In this document: positions 41,613-49,779 of the stretch, piece by piece
Layout of the letters: each line of letters starts with the position of its first letter
Position numbering within the stretch: position 1 is the stretch's first letter
Assembly: GCA_004431415.1 (NCBI GenBank)
Contig: QPMI01000115.1
Location: 1-64,000, forward strand
Origin: Cyanophora paradoxa
Taxonomy: Eukaryota > Glaucocystophyceae > Cyanophorales > Cyanophoraceae
Reading direction: 5' to 3'
DNA: 64,000 nucleotides
Made by a program: the position numbers and the translations under genes
Notes under the pieces: generated by a model
Databases searched by the model: none
Told to the model about the DNA's origin: nothing
What the model saw: only the letters and a program-made list of their open reading frames with translations

Positions 41613-43010
41613 TTAGAGATTAATGCGGCGAATTCCGTCCTTATCGACAATAATGAACGAATGCATGAGAGCGCGAACGTTAACAGTAATTGTGCGATCA
41701 GCAGGAAGATACAGAGTGAGGAACGATGAAGACAAGTTCGTAAGGTCAACATATCCAGATTGGGCAATGTTGCGAATCGCCTTCTCACCATCAACACAGA
41801 ATGGAAGACCAGTAAGGACATAACGGTTTGCTTCCTTGTCCATGTTTGAGCATTTGAAGGCATCGGCGATGAGTTCCGCACCTTTAAGTAGCGGGATCGG
41901 CTCCGTCGAATAAAGACGCTGTCCGTTGATCTCACATGTCATCGTGATATCCTTCGCATTCGCAAGCGTTTTAAGGACGCTGTGAGAACCATTCGAGGTA
42001 TCGACACCATCAGCATCACGAACAGAGACAAGAAGAGCATAAACCAGACCAGAGATTTGGCTAAGATTGATTCGGTTGGGTTGAGTGTTACCTTTCGCAG
42101 CAACACCAATAGCATCGACGAAACCGATATCGAGAGCAGGAATAGCCATCCCCGTGGTCTTAACCTTCTCAATAACAGTTGCAAACAGTTCATCTGAAAC
42201 GTTGATAGCATGCATGTAGAGACGAGGAGACTTAATGGAGATGTAATGGGTCATTGGTGGAACAGTTCCAGCAACTTCGAACCCAGTAATACCGCCAGTG
42301 GTGATGTTTTGACCGACATTAGCAAGAGTTACATCAGCAGCGCTTCCGAGACCGTCATTTGCGGTTTGATCCGCAGCGGTTGTCACAACCGGAAGAGCGC
42401 GACCACCATAAGAAGTTTCAAGGTAACCCTTGTTAGCTTCCTTAAACCACACAGTGATAACGGCTTCACCCGAGAGAGCGCCAAGTGGTAGGTAGTGGTT
42501 CAACCACGGCACCGGAATCTCAACGAAGAAAGCGCCACCTTTACGGTTGGTTCCGTGAGCGGGAATACCATGGAGCATTCCCATAGAGCGCTTCTTTTTT
42601 GCCAGTTGATCTTCTGAATAGTAGACCAGTGGGAAAATCGCCAGGAAATCAGACGGCACGTGGTAGGTATACGAGCCATACGAGAATTCAAGACGCTCTA
42701 CAAGCGCACCTACGGGGCGGGTGTAACCATTGCGCACCAGGTCGGTATCGCCTTCGAAAGCGGTTAGTTCGGGAAGATCGAAAGCGAGTTCGATTTTACC
42801 AACAAAGTTGTAGCGGGGAAGTTTGAAAGAAACGCGTTGACCTACGTTGTTGTCATAGGTTGTCGATGGACTAACAGTTACGAGAACGGGTTTCGTCTTC
42901 GATTCGAGACCAAGCATAAGCGAGTTATCGAGGAAGAACGCTTTGGCTTCCTCGGGCGTTGTTAGCGCCTCTTTCAGAGAAAGACGTTGAAGGGTCGAGG
43001 TAACATCCAT
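41613..43010 (-). CDS. Major capsid protein, double jelly-roll type (element B)
   Basis: The 465-residue product begins MDVTSTLQRLSLKEAL. The core pattern resembles Polinton-like MCPs: VGQRVSFKLPRYNFVG then ELAFDLPEL in the first jelly roll, GGAFFVEIPVPWLNHYLPLG at about 155-175, ISGLVYALLVSVRDADGV at about 320, and a VNVRALMHSFIIVDKDG C terminus. It shares this order with the element A MCP at low identity. It would form the hexameric capsid shell together with the penton proteins encoded just upstream. It is the only complete MCP copy in B. Confidence 0.88.
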   Translation of the reverse strand: MDVTSTLQRLSLKEALTTPEEAKAFFLDNSLMLGLESKTKPVLVTVSPSTTYDNNVGQRVSFKLPRYNFVGKIELAFDLPELTAFEGDTDLVRNGYTRPVGALVERLEFSYGSYTYHVPSDFLAIFPLVYYSEDQLAKKKRSMGMLHGIPAHGTNRKGGAFFVEIPVPWLNHYLPLGALSGEAVITVWFKEANKGYLETSYGGRALPVVTTAADQTANDGLGSAADVTLANVGQNITTGGITGFEVAGTVPPMTHYISIKSPRLYMHAINVSDELFATVIEKVKTTGMAIPALDIGFVDAIGVAAKGNTQPNRINLSQISGLVYALLVSVRDADGVDTSNGSHSVLKTLANAKDITMTCEINGQRLYSTEPIPLLKGAELIADAFKCSNMDKEANRYVLTGLPFCVDGEKAIRNIAQSGYVDLTNLSSSFLTLYLPADRTITVNVRALMHSFIIVDKDGIRRINL

Positions 43011-43064
43011 TCTGTTTTGCTTTTACTATACAAAAATATAAAAATTCTGTGAATGATCCTTAAT

Positions 43065-44069
43065 TTACGCGAATCCCGCAATATTTGGATAGAAGGGGTG
43101 GGTTTCTCTCATTCTCATTTTGAAATACTCATAAATCGGATCGCCGGCAGGTTCATCACCATAGCGGATCTCGAATGTCAGATGCACAGGTTGCCCCTCG
43201 AAATCAATTAATTCATTTTGAGCATTCACAACATCTACCGATAATTGCGATAGTGATAGTTTCTTATTATAATATTTATACAGCGGATTTGCTTCCGTCG
43301 AATTGTAAACAACGTGTTCCGCAAAGTCTTTATCTTGAACCGTGAGTTTATGGAAGTATCCAGTAAGGAGACCATCGGCACATTGGACGAGGTCACCCAG
43401 TTCTTTTACTCTCACGAAAAAGACATTATCTTTACAGGTTTCAGTTGGGAATGTCGAGATAATACCATTTACATTTGCACCTGTAAAAACGGAGCTTGTA
43501 TCTGTTCCATAGGTCTGTGATTTAATAAACTTGTTTCCCCAGCGTCCAGCATCCAAACCCAAGATTCGAGCGTGTCGTAGCGCTTTTTCGATTGCAGAAA
43601 CAGAAGGATCTTTTGCATATGAGAAGCATATATAGAACTCCACAGGAGCATAAAAGATAACTTTTTTTTGGGCTACATCCCAACCACAGCGAATTGCAGA
43701 AGGAGGCGAGAGATTCTCAAAACGGTTATTGATTCGGGCAACGAGTTGTTGATGAGTATTGATTGGGGTTTTTAGACCTGCACCAGGTCGAATAGAACGC
43801 CAACTATCATATAGAATCTCAGGAGCATTTGCACCGGTGGATGTGGATTTTTGGCTGAAATTGATAATAAAAGCATCCTCAACTGTTGCATCACCAGGTT
43901 CTGTCTCACCGCTAATGAGTGGGATGGAGTTATAGAATTCAGCGGAGACAAGGCGAACCGCTCTTACATTCTCATACGTCTTTGGGAGATCCGCAACAAA
44001 TCGTGATGTTGGAGCATCCAGATTAGGTAGCGTTTTGAAGGAAGACACTTCAACGTATTCCACAGGCAT
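43065..44069 (-). CDS. Minor capsid (penton-like) protein 1, element B
   Basis: The 334-residue product starts MPVEYVEVSSFKTLP. The pattern TYENVRAVRLVSAEFYNSIP matches KVKACRVTNFEMFNNIY of the A penton and RQCRILYAEIPNSIYNS of 44098-45000, so all three belong to one capsid-protein family. It lies 54 bases upstream of the MCP on the same strand and is divergent from the second penton-like gene. Confidence 0.72.
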   Translation of the reverse strand: MPVEYVEVSSFKTLPNLDAPTSRFVADLPKTYENVRAVRLVSAEFYNSIPLISGETEPGDATVEDAFIINFSQKSTSTGANAPEILYDSWRSIRPGAGLKTPINTHQQLVARINNRFENLSPPSAIRCGWDVAQKKVIFYAPVEFYICFSYAKDPSVSAIEKALRHARILGLDAGRWGNKFIKSQTYGTDTSSVFTGANVNGIISTFPTETCKDNVFFVRVKELGDLVQCADGLLTGYFHKLTVQDKDFAEHVVYNSTEANPLYKYYNKKLSLSQLSVDVVNAQNELIDFEGQPVHLTFEIRYGDEPAGDPIYEYFKMRMRETHPFYPNIAGFA

Positions 44070-44097
44070 CTTCTTTTATCTATAACCATATAATAAA

Positions 44098-45000
44098 ATG
44101 ATTCGGCTTGTCAATGTCGATAGTAGAGATCGATTAGATGGACAGAAAGAAAATGCTTACAAGGTCTCACTAACCACACCAATTACCAGACCGCGACAGT
44201 GTCGTATCTTGTATGCAGAGATTCCCAACAGCATTTATAATTCGATTGGAACCGATTATATTATAGTTCGTTATAACATTGGTGGTTTCATCCTTAACCA
44301 GCAAGTATTTCCGTTACCGAGTGGTTACATCAACCAAGGACACTTTGGAGTTACTCAACCATATAATTACGGTTTAAACTACGAAGTTCTTGAAAATACA
44401 TTCTTTAAGATATACTACAACCCGACAACATACAAGTTAGAATTTTATAGCAGCGTTCCATTCGAAATAGCAGCGTCAAACAATAGAATCGCCAAACTAC
44501 TTGGTCTTGGATCAACATTATTGGTAAGCCAGCAACACAATTTAGAAGATAACAGGTCTGTATTCGCTCCTGAGAATTACTTATCTTATGCAGGAAGACC
44601 AATTACACCTGATCACCCACAATGGGGAATAACGTTTGAAGGTGTAGATCCAGTGCCGTTGCAACACAAAGCAACAAGTCCAAAGATGGCGGATATGAAC
44701 GCTGAGCAATACTTGTATATGCACATCAAAGAACTCTCTTCTTTTGCATCCAACCACAATATAGTCCCGAAATCGCAACCGCAGAATCAAGGCGCGATCT
44801 TGCGATTACAATTGAGTCAGGACATCGGGAAGTATGTTTACCATAGCGGAGAGCATGGTGAATACATAAAAATAACAGACAAAAACCTTGTTATTCGTGA
44901 ATTAACAGTTGAATTTCGTGATTATTTTGGTGATCTTGTAGATATGAATGGTATCGATAATTCGTTTCAGTTGGAGTTTGTAGCTATTGGAAACGATTAG
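44098..45000 (+). CDS. Minor capsid (penton-like) protein 2, element B
   Basis: The 300-residue product starts MIRLVNVDSRDRLDGQKEN. The N-terminal VDSRDR signature, the RQCRILYAEIPNSIYN strand and the EFRDYFGDLVDMNG C-terminal strand fit penton proteins of Polinton-like viruses. It is the closest B relative of the A gene at 49780-50682 (300 residues in both). Its start is 28 bases from the divergent gene at 44069, with an AT-rich shared promoter. Its 3' end overlaps the convergent unknown gene by 17 bases. Confidence 0.75.
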   Translation: MIRLVNVDSRDRLDGQKENAYKVSLTTPITRPRQCRILYAEIPNSIYNSIGTDYIIVRYNIGGFILNQQVFPLPSGYINQGHFGVTQPYNYGLNYEVLENTFFKIYYNPTTYKLEFYSSVPFEIAASNNRIAKLLGLGSTLLVSQQHNLEDNRSVFAPENYLSYAGRPITPDHPQWGITFEGVDPVPLQHKATSPKMADMNAEQYLYMHIKELSSFASNHNIVPKSQPQNQGAILRLQLSQDIGKYVYHSGEHGEYIKITDKNLVIRELTVEFRDYFGDLVDMNGIDNSFQLEFVAIGND

Positions 45001-45601
45001 CTATTGGGATATATGGTTTGAAGATATCAGCGACAACACCATTCTGATCCTCTGTATACCATCTGTTGTTTTCGCGAACCCAACGAGCGCCATTTTGTTT
45101 AAGGTATTTACGTAGAGTCGCTCGGTTCACAATCTTCCATCCATGCTCTTCAAACTTAGCATGATAAGCACGAAGATCTCTTGGAATGTGGAAATAGTAA
45201 CGTTCACGATGTTCTTCTTGTCCATAGCATATCCCAATTGCATTAATTACGTCATCGTGAGTCTTTGTAGTGTTGAAAAGAAGATCATGAAAATTAACAA
45301 CAACGATGAAATCAAGTTCAGCATTACGCACTTCATTAAGATGGCTAAACTTACCATGATCATTATAATTCACATGATTATAGAAGAACCGATCATCGCG
45401 AGTTCTCGCACAAATCCGATCCGAATTTCTCCGAAAATAACCAAAACAAACCATTTGATCCATTCCAGGATAAGAGTATGTTCCAATCTTTCGATGCAAA
45501 ACCTCAATAGTTTCAGCAAGATCAAGAATATCCTTCACACCAAATCGCATTTCAGCAATCGGAACCGAGAAGATCGGCTCACCTTCGAAGAGATACGCCA
45601 T
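44984..45601 (-). CDS. Unknown protein near right end of B
   Basis: The 205-residue product starts MAYLFEGEPIFSVPIAEMRFGVKDI. A middle segment (CFGYFRRNSDRICARTRDDR) and a C-terminal segment (KIVNRATLRKYLKQNGARWV) look like folded, DNA-binding-size modules, but no family is recognised. It is convergent with the penton gene and overlaps it by 17 bases. A CAAAAAAATGATG motif lies 90 nt upstream, grouping it with the replication-type genes and not with the capsid genes. Confidence 0.6.
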   Translation of the reverse strand: MAYLFEGEPIFSVPIAEMRFGVKDILDLAETIEVLHRKIGTYSYPGMDQMVCFGYFRRNSDRICARTRDDRFFYNHVNYNDHGKFSHLNEVRNAELDFIVVVNFHDLLFNTTKTHDDVINAIGICYGQEEHRERYYFHIPRDLRAYHAKFEEHGWKIVNRATLRKYLKQNGARWVRENNRWYTEDQNGVVADIFKPYIPIANRFQ

Positions 45602-45690
45602 GACACTGAATTACGTCTGAGAAAATGTTTTACCCGGTTTACTCTATACTGTCGCTTCTTCCTTAAATCATTTTGGGTTGCCCACGAGCA

Positions 45691-45701
45691 TCATTTTTTT
45701 G
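45691..45701 (-). promoter_or_regulatory. CAAAAAAATGA motif upstream of unknown gene
   Basis: The minus strand reads CAAAAAAATGATG (one extra A), 90 nt before the ATG at 45601; GATTTAAGGA lies between. The motif directly abuts the inner edge of the right TIR. Confidence 0.45.
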
Positions 45702-45808
45702 AAAGTAAGACCTCCGTAATATCTAAATTGATAGATGAGAGAATAACAGAGATCTTTTCAGGGTTGGAGAAAGCGGAGAAGCAGATAGCAGCGCGATTTC
45801 CGAGTTAA
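45702..45808 (+). pseudogene. 3' fragment of the decarboxylase gene in right TIR
   Basis: The fragment encodes only the final KTSVISKLIDERITEIFSG... part of the SpeD-like protein, then a stop. It exists because the TIR includes the gene's 3' end; the catalytic part is absent. Confidence 0.85.
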
Positions 45809-45858
45809 TCACACTGAGATTTTGAAGAAATATAACATGTATTATTGAATATCGTCAT

Positions 45859-45949
45859 GTGTAACAGGTGTAACAGGTAAATCCCAAACTTCGCTCCTAG
45901 GAGGTGAAAAATCCAAAACTTTGGGATTTACCTGTTACACCCGTTACAC
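45859..45949. repeat. ~91-bp palindromic element, right TIR copy
   Basis: Inverted copy of 14796-14886. Its outer arm runs directly into the 21-bp iteron array, whose unit is the same sequence as half an arm. Confidence 0.85.
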
Positions 45950-46118
45950 CTTGGGATTCACCTGTTACACGTTGGGATTCATCCGTTACACCTTGGGATT
46001 CACCTGTTACACCTTGGGATTCATCCGTTACACCTTGGGATTCATCCGTTACACCTTGGGATTCACCCGTTACACGTTGGGATTCATCCGTTACACCTTG
46101 GGATTCACCTGTTACACA
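45950..46118. repeat. 21-bp iteron array, eight units
   Basis: Eight tandem units of TTGGGATTCAYCYGTTACACS; the variants alternate between CACCTG and CATCCG. The unit equals the inner arm of the ~91-bp palindrome. The left TIR has only one or two units. Tandem binding sites for a replication or regulatory protein are a reasonable guess. Confidence 0.85.
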
Positions 46119-46120
46119 TT

Positions 46121-46616
46121 GATTATCGATTGATTAATTGGACGTGTTACACTTGAAACACAATTTTGATACAGTAAAAAACAGAATCCAATCTCATCGA
46201 TTGTTTAATTGGACATAATGCAACTCTGGGGTCATTTTTGATACAGTAAAAATCGAACCGCAATCTCATCGATTGTTTAATTGGACGTAATGCAACTATG
46301 GGGTCATTTTTGATACAGTAAAAATCGAACCGCAATCTCATCGATTGTTTAATTGGACATAATGCAGTAACCATCCCTTCCAACAAAATACGCCGCAATC
46401 TCATCGATTGTTTAATTGGACATAATGCAGTAACGAGTGAATTATTTTCATCCGATATTTCATCGATTGTTTAATTGGACATAATGCAGTAACGAGTGAA
46501 TTATTTTCATCCGATATTTCATCGATTGTTTAATTGGACATAATGCAGTAACCATCCCTTCCAACAAAATACGCCGCAATCTCAACGATTGTTTAATTGG
46601 ACGTAATGCAACTCTG
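46121..46616. repeat. ~29-bp repeats at 60-73 bp spacing (right TIR)
   Basis: Seven good copies of TCATCGATTGTTTAATTGG + ACRTAATGCA, plus a degenerate first one at about 46130. The intervening stretches fall into three recurring types (containing GGGGTCATTTTTGATACAG, CCATCCCTTCCAACAAAATA or GTGAATTATTTTCATCCG), so the array grew by duplication of composite units. No copy is in the left TIR. Confidence 0.8.
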
Positions 46617-46961
46617 TGTGAATTTTTGCGTTTTACGATAGAATGGGCGGTGGACTACTTCAATCGTGATTATATCACAAAAATTATGTTCCTTTAATCG
46701 AGATTATATCGATTTTGCATAAAATACAAATTAATCGCGTTTATATCAATCGCAAAATACGTATTTTTCATTTAAATACAAATTAATCGCGTTTGTATCA
46801 TTAAATCAATCGAGAAATACGTAATTTATCAAAAATTTATATAAATTTCATAAAATCATAATTTAATTGATATTATACCAATTAATTTAATCGAATTTAT
46901 TTAAATTTAATTGATTTTATTAAAAATTTTGATTTATTTTTTAAATATTTTCGATTAATTT

Positions 46962-47068
46962 ACACATAAATAAAAACAAATTTAAATCCTGAGCGACAGA
47001 GCGAAATGAGCGCGAAGCGCGAATTGAGCGATAGAGCGAGGGATTTAAATTTGTTTTTATTTATGTGT
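46962..47068. repeat. 107-bp terminal palindrome, right end of B
   Basis: Exact inverted copy of the left terminal palindrome, including its asymmetric core. It directly abuts the AAAGTG target duplication. The truncated A replicase frame reads through it before reaching a stop at 46960. Confidence 0.85.
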
Positions 47069-47074
47069 AAAGTG
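47069..47074. other. Target-site duplication of element B, right
   Basis: AAAGTG directly follows the right end of element B (ATTTATGTGT) and matches 14484-14489. A 6-bp duplication is the standard Polinton signature. Confidence 0.95.
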
Positions 47075-48165
47075 AGTTCAGGTATCTCAGTCTTGTCGTC
47101 TTTGTCAATAGTAACCATCCCAATGCGGTAAGGTGACAGAACCTTTTCCACAATTTCCTCAAATGTAAAGCCCCAATCATCACCTTCTACTGGGTCACGT
47201 CCACGAATCATTTTGAATATACCGTTGTGGCTCCAATCAACCGATTTATACTTGCCTTTGGAATTGGCTTTCTGGAACGCTTGGGCGAAGTGCATAACAA
47301 GAACATCAGGAACGCAGCGACCCACTTTGAAGTTGTCACCGCGTACAAAGAGTTCCCCCAATGTCTTTGCTTGTGGGTTGGTCTCAGTTCGCAGATACTT
47401 GGAGATGATCATTGGGGCATGTTGCGAATCCCGTAGTGCTTGCTGTTGTCTCGGTACATACGCTTGATTGTCTGTGGTAATGATTCGCTCGAATGTGACA
47501 ATATCCCCGTAAATATCATTTTGAACTTTAACGAAGAATCGGAAATCACGATTGCCCACATTCGCTTGTGCGATCGCTAACATGAACTCTTGGATATTCT
47601 CAACACCCATCAGAGCTGGGAAGGTATTGAACGTGTTTTTGATTTTGTCAAGTGACTTCAACAGATCCTCTTTCGAACACTGAATTGCGAGAGGTTGGTT
47701 AGTGCTTGTCTTCTTCATCTCGAAGTAGAACATACCGCCATCCTCGACCACATTGGAATTAGCGGGCAGGTTTGGGATCTTATCAGGTGTGATGTCCTTG
47801 TAGACTCGGACATGCAGAACTACCATATTTCCGGGTGAGTTCTGGATGTACTCGCGAAGGTTATCCATCATTTCTTGGAAGGGATCCCGACGCTTGCGCT
47901 TCTCACGCTTCTCAATGTTCTTAGCCGTCCTCTCCGCCTTTGCCTCCTTCTTCTGTTGCTTACGCTCAAACCGCTGGTAGAGCGAACGATTGATTTGTCT
48001 AATGATATCATCCAACTTATCCTCTCGTGGTCGCTGGTAAGTTACCACATCGAGAAACTCTTCGAACTTCTCACGGTTTATCTTGTCGTCTACGAACGCT
48101 TGCATAGACTTCGCCACAATCTCTTGCTTCTTCTTTCTCAGCCTCAAATTCGACGCTCGCGGCAT
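47069..48165 (-). pseudogene. Element A replicase, 5' part (N-terminal region)
   Basis: The frame starts with MPRASNLRLRKKK and runs about 365 codons before it enters the terminal palindrome of element B, where it is joined to unrelated codons. The N terminus is charged and probably coiled (KQQKKEAKAERTAKN near residue 75). A folded region follows that I do not recognise (FRFFVKVQNDIYGD, then SHNGIFKMIRGRDP). Joining 48165-47069 to 14483-11495 gives 4086 nt, an uninterrupted 1361-codon frame. A CAAAAAATGA motif lies 63 nt upstream of the start and ACTTAAAGA lies between, a candidate promoter shared with other genes here. Confidence 0.85.
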
Positions 48166-48227
48166 GTTGCTTCTTTCTTATTCTATACAAATAAATTATT
48201 TCTTTAAGTGATTTTCATAGCAAGACG

Positions 48228-48237
48228 TCATTTTTTG
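48228..48237 (-). promoter_or_regulatory. CAAAAAATGA motif upstream of A replicase
   Basis: On the minus strand this reads CAAAAAATGA, 63 nt before the replicase ATG, followed by ACTTAAAGA. The same motif precedes 48657, 34906, 34463 and, with one more A, 45601. Confidence 0.5.
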
Positions 48238-48402
48238 ACCAATTGGGAATATCCACCGGTCAAGCAAATTATAAAAAGAAGGAAAGGGTTCGACCATCAT
48301 TCGATGGTTCTAAAAATAACTCGAATGGGGTTGTTTATCTTTTTGAAGCGCGTTTACCGCGATTTCGTCTTTCTCAGAGCAAGCGCGCCGAGAAAAACAA
48401 GA

Positions 48403-48657
48403 TTAGAAGTAAATGGATGGGCGCCCACGATTGGAATAGGGAACGCCATACAGATACTTGATGTAGCACACAGCGTTAGCGGTGTACTGGCGTTGTGAAC
48501 TCTCCATGATTTTCATTGCCCGGTAACATTCATCGGAATTGTAAATCTCAGTCATTTGTTTGGAGAGTTTTGTACTGTACTTCTTCAAATACTCCCGTCC
48601 TTTCTCTGTCTTGCGGTAGCGGTAAATGGCGCGTTTCTGGGCTTCGCTGATCGGCAT
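48403..48657 (-). CDS. Small basic protein with AT-hook-like tail (element A)
   Basis: The product has 84 residues. It is lysine- and arginine-rich and ends in a NRGRPSIY string, similar to an AT-hook core (RGRP). The N-terminal half, EAQKRAIYRYRKTEKGREYL, looks helical. A protein of similar size and tail (SRGRPRKY) is encoded by element B at 34670-34906, so the two are probably functional counterparts, likely DNA-binding. A CAAAAAATGA motif lies 84 nt upstream. Its exact function is unknown. Confidence 0.65.
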   Translation of the reverse strand: MPISEAQKRAIYRYRKTEKGREYLKKYSTKLSKQMTEIYNSDECYRAMKIMESSQRQYTANAVCYIKYLYGVPYSNRGRPSIYF

Positions 48658-48740
48658 TCTCTCCTTGTTCCTCTTCTGATATATAGCAAGAAATCTTTAA
48701 ATCCTTTTTGTTATTGGTATATACCCTTTTAGGAACATCG

Positions 48741-48750
48741 TCATTTTTTG
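48741..48750 (-). promoter_or_regulatory. CAAAAAATGA motif upstream of small basic gene (A)
   Basis: The minus strand reads CAAAAAATGACG 84 nt before the ATG at 48657; a GATTTAAAGA string lies between the motif and the gene, and TATATA strings follow. Confidence 0.5.
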
Positions 48751-48813
48751 CGCATCGTTACTGAGAAGATGCCGGAAAAATAAGTCGAAGGTCACCCCTT
48801 CAAGTTTCTACGA

Positions 48814-48942
48814 ATGAACCCCGCAGAACAGGTGATTTTAAAGCGTGATCATGGATATCACAACTTTTCTACAACGCCACTTATAAAAATAAGTAAACGT
48901 GAGCGCAAACTTTCGGAATGGATGTTTAGCGCTATTCTTTAA
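48814..48942 (+). CDS. Possible 42-residue protein (element A)
   Basis: A short open frame, MNPAEQVILKRDHGYHNF to stop, fills an otherwise empty gap. It is basic in the second half (KISKRERKL). It is the only frame in this gap with protein-like composition. No similarity is recognised, and it could be chance. Confidence 0.3.
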   Translation: MNPAEQVILKRDHGYHNFSTTPLIKISKRERKLSEWMFSAIL

Positions 48943-48982
48943 AGAGATTATTTTAGCGTGAGAATGATGCGTGAGCTGTCGC

Positions 48983-49747
48983 TTAACGACGGTAGCCTGG
49001 ACGAATGCCCAACTTAGCGAATCCTGAAACCATTGGCGCCGCATTGGGAATCGAGTTAAGCGGGTCGGATTGCGATGTAGCCACCCTCAAAATAGATTTA
49101 TTAAGCACCGGCAAATCGGTTTTGTTCGATTCTTGATAATCAATAGTCTTAGCGATTAATTCGGTTGGTGATTCCTTGACAACCTTAATGGGATCAGGTA
49201 GCACATCAAAAGTAACTTCGGGTTTCTTCTCTACCTTCTCTTTGGTTATAGGTTGCTCTTTGATCTTCTTCTCTTTTTGTGTCTCATCGGCGATTCCCTC
49301 AATGAGACTTTTAGCGTGTTGGTATGTGATCGTTTTTAGACCGCCTGTTACCGCTCTAATAAAGTAACGGTTGCGGTGGTCTTTCTCAGAATAGGTTGAG
49401 TATAGACGTTCACCGCCATCAAGGAGTTTAAGAAGGGTCGACGATGTTGCTACCTTCTCAGTGGTCGATGATTTGAACTGACCCTTTTTAATTCCGCGCT
49501 TTGCACCGGGCATACGGTTTAGCGGGACTTGATTAACAAGGGCGTTATCATCATGCACATCTTTTGTTGATGCTTGTGTATATTGGTTTCTGTCTTTGTG
49601 AACGTCACGATCAATGTCACCATTACCATACGCTGCAACACCCTTGGATTTCTTGTACCAATTCCTTCCTTTCATTTCACCATCGCCAACGTCCGCTTCC
49701 ACCGCTGGTTTGGCTAAGAAATTCTTAGGTTGAGTCTTGCGAGGCAT
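48983..49747 (-). CDS. Unknown protein, element A
   Basis: The start is the ATG of MPRKTQPKNF; an upstream in-frame start is less likely because it adds only four residues. The ~254-residue product has a low-complexity, charged middle (KEKKIKEQPITKEKVEKK) and a C-terminal NAAPMVSGFAKLGIRPGYRR. It lies between the small basic gene and the penton-like gene on the same strand. Its position and low complexity resemble the unknown 243-residue gene of element B at 35357-36088, so both could be scaffold or accessory virion proteins. That is inference from position only. Confidence 0.6.
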   Translation of the reverse strand: MPRKTQPKNFLAKPAVEADVGDGEMKGRNWYKKSKGVAAYGNGDIDRDVHKDRNQYTQASTKDVHDDNALVNQVPLNRMPGAKRGIKKGQFKSSTTEKVATSSTLLKLLDGGERLYSTYSEKDHRNRYFIRAVTGGLKTITYQHAKSLIEGIADETQKEKKIKEQPITKEKVEKKPEVTFDVLPDPIKVVKESPTELIAKTIDYQESNKTDLPVLNKSILRVATSQSDPLNSIPNAAPMVSGFAKLGIRPGYRR

Positions 49748-49779
49748 TTGAAATAACACAACAAAAATAATTTACAAAA

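Larger units (their letters stand above)
38027..42679. repeat. 4.65 kb tandem duplication in element B, copy 2
   Basis: Second copy of 33373-38026. Copy 2 contributes the complete MCP gene, whereas copy 1 contributes the complete primase gene, so together they still supply one intact version of each boundary gene. Confidence 0.93.
14490..47068. mobile_element. Inner Polinton-like virus, element B (32.6 kb)
   Basis: The element has TIRs beginning ACACATAAATAAAAAC, 6-bp target duplications and a near-complete viral gene set: integrase, protein-primed PolB, prim-pol/SF3 helicase, packaging ATPase, MCP and two penton-like proteins. It also carries fibre, lipase, polyamine-enzyme, methyltransferase and zinc-ribbon genes. 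Without the 4.65 kb tandem duplication it would be about 27.9 kb. The integrase plus protein-primed polymerase plus helicase set is reminiscent of Polintons and of the virophage Mavirus. I recognise no virophage-type cysteine protease. Insertion into A shows that B arrived later. Confidence 0.93.
45702..47068. repeat. Element B right terminal inverted repeat (expanded)
   Basis: Inverted copy of 14490-15045, enlarged to 1367 bp by two tandem arrays (45950-46118 and about 46121-46616) and an AT-rich stretch (46620-46830) with two AAATACAAATTAATCGCGTTT units. The outer ~240 bp and the inner ~240 bp match the left TIR closely. Confidence 0.88.

Noticed and set aside
45143-45701. Plus-strand frame antisense to the unknown 205-residue gene
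   Set aside because: The minus-strand frame has better composition and a promoter candidate; only the last part (from 45702) of the plus frame is real, as a decarboxylase fragment.
45904-46133. Repetitive frames (WDSSVTP / LGFIRYT type) in the right TIR
   Set aside because: They are translations of the 21-bp iteron array, whose period is divisible by three and therefore stays open in all frames.
46147-46404. 85-residue frame over the ~29-bp repeat array
   Set aside because: It is a by-product of the 69-bp periodic part of the array; the sequence is repetitive and in no gene context.
46121-46616. CRISPR-like array (29-bp repeats with spacers)
   Set aside because: The intervening sequences recur (three types, two or more times each), spacing is irregular, and no cas gene exists. 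It is a composite tandem repeat in a viral TIR.
48208-48498. Plus-strand frames upstream of the A replicase
   Set aside because: They overlap the small basic gene on the other strand and the promoter motif, and show no protein-like pattern.
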